DNA of 64,000 nt, taken from contig JYIP02000006.1 in assembly GCA_001051155.2 (NCBI GenBank), positions 372,001-436,000 of the forward strand. The letters are read 5' to 3'. This document shows positions 37,964 through 51,093 of the stretch, piece by piece (within the stretch, counting starts at the first letter, position 1; the number at the start of each line of letters is the position of its first letter). Made by a program: the position numbers and the translations under genes. The notes under the pieces were generated by a model. That model was not told the DNA's origin. It saw only the letters and a program-made list of their open reading frames with translations, and did not search any database. The stretch comes from Chrysoporthe austroafricana (taxonomy: Eukaryota > Ascomycota > Sordariomycetes > Diaporthales > Cryphonectriaceae).

Positions 37964-38170
37964 TAATAGCAAAACCTATAAACGAAGTAAATTCGTAATG
38001 GATTCGCCTAGTAAATCTATAATAAATCCCCTAATAAATACGCAATAAATTTACTAGATAGATGCTATACTTTTACCGGGAGGCCTATATAATGCCCTGA
38101 TAGGCTTTAGCGTAATTCACTTTCTTGGAAAAACTATATTTTATAATATATTTTAATACGTTTATTATTA
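37964..38170 (+). repeat. E2-outer left LTR (207 bp)
   Basis: Starts TAATAGCAAAACC and ends ATTATTA. The inverted ends TAATAG/CTATTA (originally TGATAG/CTATCA, inferred from the CA retained in LTR 43057-43264) match the three other copies. Confidence 0.92.
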
Positions 38171-38172
38171 AT

Positions 38173-38188
38173 TGGTAGCTATGCTTTG
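38173..38188 (+). other. Possible E2 primer-binding site
   Basis: Starting two bases after the left LTR, the sequence TGGTAGCTATGC begins with the TGG that complements a tRNA CCA end. The same place in the inner copy reads TAATAGTTACGC, changed by G-to-A transitions. The tRNA was not identified. Confidence 0.35.
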
Positions 38189-38218
38189 CACGCTTTTACT
38201 ATATAATCGGGTTTCGAC

Positions 38219-38370
38219 TATCGGCTCTGTAAAGTAACGGCTCTTATAGGAATATCGGTTTTGTAAGATAACGGCTTCTGTAAAAGTATCGGCTCTATAG
38301 AATATCGGTTCTTATAGGAATATCGGTCTTATAAGATATCGGCTTCTATAGAAATAGCATTCCTATAAGA
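38219..38370 (+). repeat. E2 leader tandem repeats (TATCGGYTYTRTA), outer copy
   Basis: About eight degenerate 18-28 bp units, each with (T)ATCGG or AACGG followed by a CTTATAG/TCTGTAA block, lie between the LTR and gag. The same array occurs in the inner copy at 43312-43466. Confidence 0.8.
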
Positions 38371-38459
38371 GATATTATAATTATTTATCAATAATTTATT
38401 GCCAATTTACTATAGCAATTACCGGTAATAACATTTTATTATTACGGCTTATCGATTAT

Positions 38460-41400
38460 ATCGAAATCAAGCATTCTGCTTAAGTATACAAGTTTATATA
38501 AGCTTTGAACGATTCTGAGAAAAAAGATTGGGTTATATCGGATATTAAGATTTTTCTCGAAATTGTATGTATTTTCGTTAATTGGAAACTTTTAGCCGAT
38601 CGATATAAAAAAGCGAAACAAAACCTTAAGGAAGCCAATATATTTTTGCAGAAAGCAAAAGTATAAGTAGTTAAGCAAAAATAACTTTTATTGCCTAAAT
38701 GCTAGATTTAAGAGGGAGGAAAGTCGAATTTCGATAAGAATCTATTTCAGTAAATAAGAGAGAATAATACGTTTTAAGAAAATTTTTCTAAATATTGCAA
38801 ATTTCGATAGCTTGCCGAAACGATAACGGAAGAAGAACGATAATAAATGCTTATAGAAATGAACGAGAGCGAGAATATTTTTCGACTTAATAATCCGGAA
38901 AATTTGTTAAAAAAATTAGCTTAGCAATAATTTATCGAAAATTGAAAGCATTATATACTTGAATATATTAATACTAATAGCGGAATTAAGTATATTTATT
39001 TATTACGATATTCGACTGAAAATTCAAATTTTAGATTTACCGATAAATCCGGGAATTTTTCAGTTACGATAAGAAAAATAGATAAAGGCAAAAGAAAATA
39101 ATAAGTTCTAAGAAATAAGCATACTTTTTCTTTCTTAATAAAAGCTTAGAATCGGAATATTTCCAGATAAAATTCTATTATAGCTATTTCGGCTAATCTT
39201 ATAAACTTTATAATAAAAAGCATATTAACGCTTTAATCGGGTTTATCGGATTATTTATAGCTTTTCGGGAAAGAAGATTATAAAGAAAAAAGATTAGATA
39301 AAAGAAAATCGGACAGTTTTATTATTATCTTTCAGAAATACCCGACCCTTTCTTTCCTAATTACTGGCTTATTAGACTAGTTTTTATAATAACCCGAAAT
39401 GAAAATAATTTACTAAAATAGCTTTATTTCAGAAAAGGCAGCATGTATTGGATTCAAGAAAATATTCCGATTATAATAAACTTTCAATATACAAATGCTT
39501 TAATCGGAACTTATTAAGGAACTTTTTCCCGTTTCGGCCGCAAAATATTACGTTAATAACGAATATCGCTTTATTAAATTAGCATTTCCTGATATTAAAA
39601 AATATATCCGGCAAATATTTATATTAGGGGCAAGAGGTTAATTAGATTGAAAATTATTTTCGGATCCCGAACCGGATATTAAAATTAACCCTAATTTCCA
39701 AAAAAAACTAATTAATAAACCAGATAGATTACCGGATTTATCGAATTCTAGCAATAATAAAAGCAAAAGTTTTCAAAATTTATTATTCGGTTATAAATAA
39801 CCCAAAGATCTCTAAATATATTAACTTGATTTATCTGAACTTATAATATTATCCGTTAGCATTAATAAGGAATTTAAGGATATAATTATAAAGCAATTCC
39901 GACTTTACGAGAACTGGAATAACTATATTAATTTAATAGTTATATTTATTATAAATAGCAAAATTATTATTTAGAAAGACTTTCAAGCTTTTATAAACCG
40001 GTATAAAATATATATAGCTAAAAATGCAAAATGCATTAAATATTTCAGTTTCCATTTATCCGCTTATTTAATTGGAATAATATATATTTAATTCTATTTT
40101 ATATTATCTTTTTAAAAGCGTAAGGACTTTATTTTGCATAAGTATAATTAGAACTAATAGAAGAAATAATTAAGAAGAGATTTCTTTATATTGCAGAAAA
40201 CTATAAAGGATTTACTAAATGCTTAATAATATTCCAGGAAAAATATATGAAATAATTGCAATATTCTGGAATTTACTTATTACGTTTATCGATTTACTAA
40301 GCTAGCCGAATATTTAAATTCGTATTTGGCCAGAAATATCTGGAATCGGATCGATAAAGAATTAATAGCTAGATATTTCGATAGACTTAATCGAAATAAG
40401 GATACGAAAGATTTCGAAAAATATCTTAAAGCAAAATAAAAAATATAGCATATTCTCGAATCAGATCGCATAATAAAACTATCTTATAAACCCGCGCAAC
40501 CAGTATAGAAAATTATATAATCGGCTGCTAATCTTCCCAATATCAATATTTACTTCTTAGCCAATATATTCCCAAGACGCCCTGGAAAATTCAGGCCTTA
40601 AAAACCTGAATATTTATTTCGTTTAATAAGGACGTTTAATTAGCCAAATCTATCCAAAAGTACTGGATATATCCTGGAATACAAATTCCGAAAGCTCTTA
40701 TTAGAATAATAGCAAAAGCTAATAAATATTCGGAACTAGTTATAAAAACGGATAGCTAAATAACAAAATATTTCGGGTATAGCTAGGAAAATATTAATTA
40801 ATATTATGGATAATAGTAAAAGTTTAATTTTAGAAAACCGAAATTTCCAATTGCGCTTTTATTATCGATTCGTACGAAAAAATATTAGAAGATGTTTTAT
40901 CCAATTAACTCTAGCAAACTTTAATATCGATAACGGAAAATTGCAATATAATCCAGATAAAAAGGACAAGCTAGCTCGAGAAAGCTATTTTCCCGTAAAC
41001 GATAATCTATTTATAGCGAATAGCGATAAATACGATAAAGAGACCGAAAATAGCGAAAACCTATAAAGGCAAGAGAACGAATTGAAAGAATAAGCTAATA
41101 AGGAAAATGTAATAATCGAGAACGATATTTAGATTTTTCGAGCCGAAAAGGCAAAACTATTAGTAAACGAAAGCATATTCTATATTAAATACCTTATATA
41201 ACCATTCAGTTAGCTATAGAATTTTCTTAAAGTCGATATATAGAAAAGAAAAATCTTAGGATATAATATTCTTATATTTATAATTAAGCTTTATTAAAGC
41301 AGCAGTTATATATATATAAGAGCTATAATTAGAGCATACCCGAATAGGCTGGATATAAAAGTTTATATTAATATAAGCGCTAATTATTATACTATTGCTA

Positions 41401-41813
41401 AAGAATTGCTAATATAATTCTTTAAAGCGAAAATAAACTGGAATATAAAAGCTAAGCTTAAAAGCGTAAGCTAATTGCTAATAAAAGGCTAGGCTAAATT
41501 CGACTTGTATTTCCAGAGTAATAAGCATAGCTATCCAGTTATATTTTATACCCGAATAAGAGCTTGGGTATTGGATCGATTAGAAATAAATATTTTGCTA
41601 AAATAAAAATACAATATTCCTTATAAACTGGATATTCTGAATTCAGAATTGTTTATACGATTTGGTTATTTTAGTAATGCTATAGCGAAAATAGAAATAT
41701 TTGCCCGAATGCTAATACGATCCCGGCAAGCAAAAGCCGCAACTATTATAATAATACTACTCAGATCTTATAAGCTAATCCCTATTAGTATTAAGCGAAT
41801 CCCAAAAACGTAA
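38460..41813 (+). pseudogene. E2-outer gag-protease frame, RIP-degraded
   Basis: Most recognisable coding stretches lie in one reading frame: KKDWVISDIKIFLEIV near 38525, a Lys/Glu-rich coiled-coil-like stretch, KDTKDFEKYL near 40400, the open segment 40806-41066 (MDNSKSLILENRNFQ), and near 41350 the aspartic-protease-like region. There the inner copy reads VCIDISASCYAIAKELL and the outer copy has Asn in place of the catalytic-type Asp through a G-to-A change. The frame ends at TAA 41811. Nonsense codons are mostly TAA/TAG with one TGA where the inner copy has CGA. Confidence 0.65.
41801..41807 (+). promoter_or_regulatory. Candidate -1 frameshift slippery heptamer CCCAAAA
   Basis: In the gag-protease frame the codons read ATC CCA AAA ACG TAA, so the heptamer has the X-XXY-YYZ phase needed for -1 slippage, one codon before the stop. 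The RT frame is exactly -1. The inner copy has CTTAAAA at the same place, explained by C-to-T changes. It is an inference from degenerate copies. Confidence 0.45.
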
Positions 41814-43051
41814 CCTTTCTATTTAAACCGAAATAGAAAGGGTAAATAAATTGCTTAATAGGCTATTAAATTAAGGAAATCCTAATAACGAACCAGGTAG
41901 CGATTTCTTTAAAGATTTAGAAAAACTAACTTTTAAGGATAGTCGAACTATTCTAAATAGATTATATAACCCCGTTAGCGAATTACGATAACTATTATTA
42001 TATCGCGCAATAATACTTCTTTCAATAAATTAAGGATAAGTTATAGCTTTCAGGAAAGCTAAATTTAAATTAACTATTATTTATTAAGCATATTTTCCAA
42101 TAAATTGCGGAAATTATTAGAGAATAGCTGGAAGAGTACCGATTTCCGGATATAAAGATTCCCGAAATAAGAGATTATTTCGAAAATAGTAATAAACTAA
42201 GAATCCGGAAAAATAAAGCTATTAAGGAATCAGAAATTGATTTCGGTATATATATTTGCAAGCGTTTACCGGAATTTCTTTATAAAGTTATAAAATTAAT
42301 ATAAGTATATATTAGAGTTTTCAAAAATATAAGTCCTATTAATATATTAATCGATTAATAAATAAAGGTCGATTTGGTCGAAAAATAGCAAAACCAGAAA
42401 GTAAGATAAAAGCTATATTATTCAAATAAAGAAGATTAAGAAGTAATTAACGAAATTCTAAATAAGTTATATTAGCAAAATCGAGCTAAATAGGTTATAA
42501 ATACAATGCTATTCGGTTTATTAATCTTTATAGTTTGGAAAAATATAAATAGCTAGAAAAAAAAATATATAATAATTGATTTATGCATTTTGAATAAAGT
42601 TTCAGTTTCCAATACTTACCTTTTATTATTATAGCAAGAGATTATCAAATAGCTGAAAAGAAAAATATATATTATAATAATAAATATATAACAATTTTTC
42701 TATCAATTCTTAATATATCCAGATTATAAAAACCGATTTACTATTATTAGTTATTATAATTAAAAAAAGATAAAAGTTCTACTTATAAGATTTCGAAATT
42801 TATTATTTTATATTTAGCATTTTATAAATTAATTCTTATAATTATATTATAAGTTTATTTCCGCTTTTATAAACAATATTATTATTTATTCAATTACAGA
42901 ATAAAACTATTTGCAATATTTATAAACTATCTTTTTGCTATTTTTATACAAAAATATTTTATTAGCTAGATTCAAATCGTTTTTTAGATATCTTTCAGTT
43001 TAGATCTTAAGATTTAAGGTAAACGGATTCGGAATTTCCAATACGGAATAC

Positions 43052-43056
43052 CGGAT
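43052..43056. repeat. Inner E2 target duplication, left copy (CGGAT)
   Basis: CGGAT lies directly before the left LTR of the inner copy and again at 53687-53691 after its right LTR. The uninterrupted sequence is visible in the inner copy itself at 48146-48150. Confidence 0.92.
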
Positions 43057-43264
43057 TAATAGCAAAACCTATAGACGAAGTAAATTCGTAATGGATTCGC
43101 TTAGTAAATCTATAGTAAATCCCTTAATAAATATGCAATAAATTTACCAAGTAAATGCTATACTTTTACCGGGAAGGCTTATATAATGCCTTGATAGGCT
43201 TTAGTATAGTTTACTTTTTTGGGAAAATTATGCTTTATAATATATTTTAGTACGTTTATTATCA
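43057..43264 (+). repeat. E2-inner left LTR (208 bp)
   Basis: Starts TAATAGC and ends ATTATCA. It keeps the original CA terminus that the other three LTRs have lost to a C-to-T change. Confidence 0.93.
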
Positions 43265-43311
43265 ATTAATAGTTACGCTTTGCATGCTTTTGCTGCATAA
43301 TCGGATTTCGA

Positions 43312-43466
43312 TTATCGGCTTTGTAAAGTAACGGTTCTTATAAGAATATCGGTCTTATAAGATAACGGCCTTTATAGAGGTATCGGCTTTATAAAATATC
43401 GGCTCTTGTAAGAATATCGGTCCTGTAAAATATCGGCTTCTGTAAAGGTAACGTTCCTATAGGAAA
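43312..43466 (+). repeat. E2 leader tandem repeats, inner copy
   Basis: The same degenerate ATCGG/AACGG units as at 38219-38370, with transitions between the copies. Confidence 0.8.
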
Positions 43467-43553
43467 TATTACAATTATTTATTAATAATTTATTGCTAAT
43501 TTATTATAGTAATTACCGGCAATAACATTTTATTACTGTAGCTTATCGATTAT

Positions 43554-46500
43554 ATCGAGATTAAGCATTTTGCCCAGGTATACAAGTTTATATAAGCTTT
43601 GAACGACTTTGAGAGGAAGGATTGGGTTATATCGGATATCAAAATCTTTTTCGAAATTGCATGCGCTTTTGTTAACTGGAAACTTTTGGCCGATCGATAT
43701 AAAAAGGCGAAGCAGAACTCTAGGGAAGCCAATATACTTTTGCAAAAAGCAAAGGCATAAGTAATCAAGCAAGGATAGCTTTTATTGCTTAAGCGCTGGA
43801 CTTAAGAGGGAAGAAAGTCGAATTTCGATAAGAATCTATTTTAGTAGATAAGAAAGAATAATACGTTTTAGAAAGATTTTTCCAAATATCGTAAATTTCG
43901 ATAGCTTGCCGAAGCAATAACGGAAGAAAAGCGATAATAAATGCTTATAGAAATAAACGAAAACGAAAATACCTTTCGACTTGATAATTTAGAAAATCCG
44001 TTAGAAAAATTGGCTTAGCAATAGTTTATCGAAAATCGAAAGCATTATATATTTGAATATACTAATACTAATAGCGGAATTAAATATATTTATTTATTAT
44101 AATATTCGACTAAAAACTTAAACCTTAGATTTACTGATAAATTTGGGAGTTTTTTAGCTATAATAAAAAGAATAGATAAAAGCAAAGGAAAATAACTAGT
44201 TCCAGGAAATAAGTATACCTTTTTCTCCTTAATAGGAACTCAGAATCGGAATGCTTTCAGATAAAATTCCATTATAGCTATCCCGGCCAACCTTATAAAC
44301 TTTATAATAGAAGGCATACTAATGCCCTAATCGGATTTATCGGACTATCCGTAACTTTTCAAAGAAGAAAACTATAAGGAAGAAAGACTGGATAAGGGAA
44401 AATCGGACAATCTTATTATTATCTTTCAGAAATACTCGACCCTTTCTTTCCTAATTATTGGCTTATTAGACTAGTTTCTGTAACGACCCGAAATGAAAGC
44501 AATTTACTAAAATGGCTTTATTTCGGAAAAAGCAATACGTATTGAGTTCAAGAAAATATTCCGATTGCAATAAGCTTTCAATATGCAAGCGCTTTAATCG
44601 GAACTTATTAAGGAACCCTTTCCCGTTTCGGCCGCGAAATATTACGCTAATAACGAATATCGCTTTATTAAACCGGTATTTCCTGATATTAAGGAACGTA
44701 TTTGGCAGATATTTATATTAAGGGCAGGAAGTTAACCAGATTAAAGATTATCTTCGGGTCCCGAGCCGGATATTGAAATTGACTCTGATTTCCAAAAAGA
44801 ACTGGTTAATAAGCCAGATAGATTACCGGATTTATCGGATTCTAGCAATAGTAAAAGCAATAATTCTCGAAACTTATTATTTGGCTATAAGCAACTTAAA
44901 GATTCTTAAGCATATCGACTTGATTTATTTAAACTTATAGCATTGCCCGTTAGTATTAATAGGGAATTTAAGAATATAATTATAAAGCAATTCCGACTTT
45001 ATAAGAATTGGAACGATTATGCTAACTTAATAATCGTATCTATTATAGATAGCAAAATTACTATTTGGAAAGATTTTTAAGCCTTTATAGACCGGTATGA
45101 AATATATATAGCTAGAAATGCAGAATGCGCTAAATATTTCAGCTTCTATTTACTTGCTTGCTTAATTGGAATAGCATATACTTAGTTTTATTTTATATTA
45201 TTCCCTTAAAAATATAAAGATTTTACTTTGTATAAGTATAATTAAAGCTAATAGAAGAAGTAATTAAGAAGAGATTTCTTTATATTGCAGAAAATTGCAA
45301 AGGATTTGCTAAATGCCTAATAATATTCCAGGAAAAATATACAAAATAACCGCAATATTTTAGAATTTACTTATTATATCTATCGATTTATTAAGCTAGC
45401 CGAATACCCAAATTCGTATTTGGCCAGAAATATCTAGGATCGGATCGATAAAGAATTAATAGCTAAATATTTCGATATACCTAGTCGAAATGAGAATACG
45501 AGGGATTTCGAAAAACGTTTTAAGGCAAAACAAGAGATATAGCATATTTTCGAATCAGATTGCGTAATAAGATTATCTCGTAAACCCGCGCAACCGGTAC
45601 AGAAAGTTATATAATCGGCTATTAATTTCCCCAATATTAATATTTATTTCCTAGCCAATATATTCCCAGAATGCTTTAGAAAATTCAAGCCTTAAAAACC
45701 TAAATATTTATCTTGCTCAATAAAGATATTTAACTAGCCAAATCTATTTAAAGGTATTAGATATATCCCGGAATACGAATTCCGAAAGCTTTTACTAAAA
45801 TAATAGCAAAAGCTAATAGATATTCGGAACTAATTACAAGAGCGAATAGCTAAATAATAAAATATTTCGGGTATAGCTAAGAAAATATTAACTAATATTA
45901 TGGATAATAGCAAAAGTTTAATTTCAAAAAACCGAAATTTCCAACTGCGCCTTTACTATCGATTCGTACGAAAAGATATTAGAGAACGTTTTGTCCAGTT
46001 AACTTTAGCAAATTTCAATATCGATAACGGAAAATTGTAATATAATCCAGACAAAAAAGACAAGCTAGCTCGAGAAGGCTATTTTCTTATAAATAATAAT
46101 CTGTTTATAGCGAATAGCAATAAATACGATAAAGAAACCGAAAATAGCGAAAACTTATAGAAGCAAGAGGACGAATTGGAAAAACAGGCTAATAAGGAGA
46201 ATATAATAATCGAAAACGATATCTAGATTTTTCGAGCCGAAAAAGCAAAATTATCGGTAAACGAAAGCATATTTCATATCAAATATTCTATATAACTATC
46301 CAGTTAGCTATAGAATTTTCCTAAAGTCGATATATAAAAAGGAGAAATCTTAAAATATAATATTCCTATACTTATAATTAAGTCTTATTAAGGCAATAGC
46401 TATACGTATGCAAGAGCCGTAATTAAAGCATACCCGAATAAGCCGGATATAAAAGTCTGTATCGATATAAGCGCTAGTTGTTATGCTATCGCTAAAGAAT

Positions 46501-46907
46501 TGCTAATATAATTCCCCAAAGCGAAAATAGATTAGAACGTAAAAGCCAAGCTTAGAAGCGTAAGCCAGTTATTAGCAAAAGGCTAAGCTAAATTCGACTT
46601 ATATTTCCAAAGCAATAAGTACGGCTATTTAATTATATTTCGTACCCGAATAAGAGCTTAAGTATTAGATCGATTAAAAGCAAGTATCTTGCTAGGATAG
46701 GAATATAATATTCTTTACGAATTAAATATTCTGAATTCAGAATCGTTTATATAATTTGGTTATTTTAGTAATGCTATAGTGAAAATGGAAATATTTGCCC
46801 GAATGCTAATACGATCCCGGTAAGCAAAGGCTGCAATTACTATAATAATGCCGCTTAGATTTTATAAGCTAGTTTTTATTAATATTAAGCGAATCTTAAA
46901 AATATAA
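43554..46907 (+). pseudogene. E2-inner gag-protease frame, RIP-degraded
   Basis: This is the exact counterpart of 38460-41813, offset by 5094 bp, so reading frames are preserved. It keeps the protease-type Asp at 46464 (CIDISASCYAIA) that is mutated in the outer copy. It ends at TAA 46905-46907, matching the stop in the outer copy. Two copies sharing this stop suggests it may be the genuine gag-protease terminator rather than a RIP mutation. Confidence 0.65.
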
Positions 46908-49900
46908 CCTTTTTGTTTAAGCCGAAACAGAAAGAGTAAATGAATTGCTTAATAGGCTATTAGATTAAAGAGGTCCTGGTAATGAATTAAATAGCGATTT
47001 TTTTGAAAATCCAGAAAAACTAACTTCTAAAGATAATCGAATTATTCCAAACGGATTATATAATCCCGCTAGCGAATTACGATAATTATTACTATATCGC
47101 GCGATAATACTTCTTTTAATAAACTAAAAACGGATTATAGCTTTCAGGAAAGCTGAATTTAGATTAATTATTATTTATTAAGCATATTTTCTAACAAATT
47201 GCGGAAATTACTAGAGAATGGTTAGAAGAGTACCGATCCCTGGATATAAAAATTCCCGAAATAAGAGATTATTTCGAAAATAGTAATAAACTGGGGATTC
47301 GAAAAGATAAAGCTATTAAGGAATCGGAAATTAATTTCGGTATATACGTTTGCAAGCATTTACCGGAATTTTTCTATAAAGTTATAGAATTAATACGGGC
47401 ATATGCTAGAATTTTCAAAAATATAAGTCCTATTAATATACTAATTAACTAATAGATAAAAATCGATCTGGTCGAAAAATAGCAAAACCAGAAAGTAAGA
47501 CAAAAGCTATATTATTCAAATAAAGAAAATTAAGAAGTAATTAATGAAATTTTAAATAAATTATACTAATAAAGTCGAGCTAAATGGGTTATAAATGCAA
47601 TGCTATTCGGTTTACCAATTTTTATAATTTGGAAGAATATAAATAGCTAGAGGAAAGGATGTATAATAATTAATCTACGCATTTTGAATAAAGTCTTAAT
47701 TCCCGATACTTACTCTTTGCTATTATAGCAAGAAATTATCAAATAGCTAAGAGGAAAAATATATATTACAGTAATAAATATATGGCAATTTTTCTATTAA
47801 TTCCTAATATATCTAGACTATAAAGACCGATTTACTATTATTAGTTATCGTAATCAAGAAAGGATAAAAATTCTATTTATAAGATTTCGAAATTTATTAT
47901 CTTATATTTAGCGTTTTATAGATTAATTTTTACGATTATATTACAAGTTTGCTTCCGCTTTTATAAACGACATTATTATCCATTCAATTATAGAATAAGA
48001 TTATTTGCAATACTTACAAACTATTTTCTCGCTATTTTTACGCAAAAATATTTCATTAGCTAGACCCAAATCGTTTCTTAGATATCTTTTAATCCAAATC
48101 TTAAGATTCAAGGTAAACGGATTCGGAATTTCCAATACGGAATACCGGATATAAGCTATTCGCAATCTGGAATTCCTTAAAATATTCTAGCAATTGGAAA
48201 GGTTTATTGGATTTATAGAATACTTACGCTACTTAATTCCTAGATATAATTATAAAATTAATCCATTTCAGAGAAAGAAAATTAGAATACTAAATGAGGC
48301 TTGCTAATCGAATTATTTACCCTTAAGCATAGGATAGCGAAACTATATTACGCAGGCTATTTTTGATTTAATATTAGACGAAATTAATAGTTTTTACGAT
48401 TTCAAAATAGTTTTGGAAGCTAAAAATGCTTTATTTTACTATATTCTAAATAAACTTCTTTTTATTTAGCTGGATGCATTTAAGGAAATAGGGTTTTCAA
48501 GCATTATTTTCCAATTAGCAAATAATTATATATAGAACGGAATATTGCTAATAGCAAATATAGCCGTATAACTAATCCTTTATTTGAGCAAGACAATTAA
48601 TAAAGCAGAATGAAAATACTGGCTTATAGAGCTAGAAATAGCCTGTCTGGTATAGCTAATGCGAAAATTGCGGACGATAATAGGATCGAATCGAGCCAAG
48701 CCAGTTTATATCTTTACTGACTATATAGCGATAATTGGTATTATTTATTCGTTATCTATAAATACGGTAAATAAGATTAAAGCGAATATATAGCTAATTT
48801 TCGTTTCGGAATACTTAAGCTAATTCGACTTGAAAGCATATTATATACCGGGAAAGTCGAATATTTTCGCAAATGCTATATCAAAATTGCTATTTACCCA
48901 GAAACTTATCGATAACGAAAGCATTCTAGATAAGATATGGGAAAACAAACTTATCCAAATTTTCAGTAAAATATCTATAGATAGCGAAATGAAAGGGCGT
49001 ATTAAGAAAGGATACGAAAAATATTCTTTATAGTCCAGAATAATTGAACAATTGAAAGACCCAAATAAGATTGCCCGATTACCTTTTATATTAAATTATA
49101 ATAGCTTACTATTTCTTAAGGATTATTATAAGAAATAACGATTATATATCCCGAATAAAATAGCATTAAATTTTATTAAAGAAGTTTATAATAGAAAATA
49201 CTATTTCGGCATAAACCGTATATAATACGACTTAACGGATCGATTTGTTATTAAATATTGCTATACTAAAATATGCAATTATATATCGATATATCGAGCT
49301 TGCAATGAAAATAAAAACGACTTATAGCAACCCTTAAAGGAAATGCAGCTTATATTATTTCTACTAATCCCATTCCATACTATTATTATAAACTTTATTA
49401 TAGGACTACTGATAATATTATTTACAAATATTATATAAGCCTTAGCTAAAATGCTATACTTGGATGCATTTCTTACAATTACGGACAAGTATTCCAAAAT
49501 TACAATTATTATACTAGGCAACGCAATATATATTATAGCAAACTAAGCAATCTTTATCTTACGGATATTTTATATTACTAGCTAAGGAATACTCAAAAGG
49601 ATTATTTTAGATAAAGATTCGAAATTCCTATCGGAATTCTGGAAATATTTATAAGAAGCTATCGGAACGAAATTTGCTTACTTTACTATTTCGTATCCGC
49701 AAACGGATAGGCAGTCTGAAATAAAAAACTGAATAATTGAAATAGCAATTCGGCATTTTATAACCGCCTATCCTAACGCAAAATAGACCGAAATAATATT
49801 AGCATTATAGTTTAACCTGAATAATATATATAATCGAGTTATAAAATATTCAGCTAGCCAAATATTATTCGGATTTAACCTATTATCGGGCTAATAAATA

Positions 49901-50766
49901 AAGGATATAATATTCCTAATAAAAGAAATCTTCTAAAAAGAAGCTTAACTTTTTATTGCCGAAATACAAATAATAGCCAAATTGCAATATAATAAGCATT
50001 ACTGCTAAATAATTTTCGAATTAAATAATTGGGTATATATTTGCTTGGGCTATGGGTATTTATTGCTAAATAACCCATTTTTGAAGTTTTTATAATAAAG
50101 GATAAGACTTTTCCAGATTATTCGAAAAATAGGGAATTTAGCGTATAAATTGAAATTAGCTCTTTATATAAATATCCATCCAATAATCTCAGTAATACAA
50201 TTAATACCTGCAAACTTTCTTAAAACGGACTTTTATAGATATAACCCTATATATTAAGACTTAGTAAATATGCTAGAGAATCCGGATATCGAAAAGTATT
50301 TGGAAGATTACCGATATTATAAGCTGGAAAGGATAATTAATTGCTATAAGCAAAAGTATAGATATAATTTGCGCAAAATTGAATATTTAGTGAAATGGAT
50401 AAATTACTTTAGCTATTATAATATATGGATGCCTCGTAATGCTCTGAACGTAAACGAAATAATATATAATTTCGAACGGAAATGCGAAGCTATAGCCGAA
50501 TTGCAAGAAAGAGCAAAGCGAGAGCGGCTATTAGCGGAAAAAGTCTTTGAACCGGGAGATATTATTGTAATTGCCTTATAAAAACGAGGCAAGCTAAAGC
50601 GCGACTTACGAATAGAAAATATACTGGAATAAGTTAGTTTATTTGTTTTAAGAAATCGAAAGAACTTGCGATATAATAAGCGCATATTAGGGTAAAAGCG
50701 ATTGCTAAGTAGGGCAAGTGAATTTCTAGCGAATGTAAAAAGCTATTGTTTCGTAAATTGCTAGTA
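46856..50766 (+). pseudogene. E2-inner pol: RT, RNase H, integrase, chromodomain, RIP-degraded
   Basis: One frame carries the whole pol. The RT palm has FINDIIIHS at about 47961-47987 (eroded FxDD). The RT-RNase H connection FIGFIEYLRYLIPRYNYK is near 48200, the RNase H region with YWLIELEIACL and DLKAYYIPGKSNIFANAIS reaches about 48890, the integrase core has ITDKYSK (49483) and DKDSKFLSEFWKYL (from about 49612) followed by YPQTDRQSE, and a chromodomain (50321-50480) includes IEYLVKWINY and WMPRNALN. A basic tail runs to about 50760. This order defines a Ty3/gypsy chromovirus. Its chromodomain presumably steered integration to marked chromatin. Confidence 0.85.
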
Positions 50767-51093
50767 AATTCATTTTGTTTTCCTTTTCCTATTAGCGCGC
50801 TTATGATTACTATCCCTATTTACCTATTATAGCCAGCTGCGTTGTTCTATTATTATTACCTTTCATTATATTTTTGAATATTATTTTTGGGCATTAAGCT
50901 AATATTATTATTAATTTCGCTTTACTTTGCCAAGCTTCCGTAAATTCGCAAAGACTGTATTAATAAGGCTATTAATATTATTAAAACTAAAATACATTAC
51001 GCAATTATTAAATCGTATTCCTTTATAAATGCTTTGCCGTAAAACCAAGATTAATAAGAAACGGTATGTTTAGCTATACTTAACTTTTACGCA

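Larger units (their letters stand above)
41762..43056 (+). pseudogene. E2-outer pol 5' part (linker and reverse transcriptase)
   Basis: The frame lies -1 relative to gag-protease. It reads through KNVTFLFKPK, WLEEYRFPDIKIPE, FGLLIFIVWKNIN and the RT palm, then stops abruptly at the inner insertion after NGFGISNTEYRI. The continuation (AIRDLEFLKIF) begins at 53694. The catalytic block equivalent to FxDD reads FINNIIIYS-like here, with Asp-to-Asn RIP-type changes. Confidence 0.7.

Noticed and set aside
38219..38370. ATCGG repeat array considered as a CRISPR-like array
   Set aside because: Units are degenerate, directly adjacent, in a eukaryotic retroelement leader, and repeated in the second copy; no spacers.
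48830..50581. Short open stretches in the AT-rich block as independent host genes
   Set aside because: They are fragments of one E2 pol frame (RNase H, chromodomain) between RIP-type stops.
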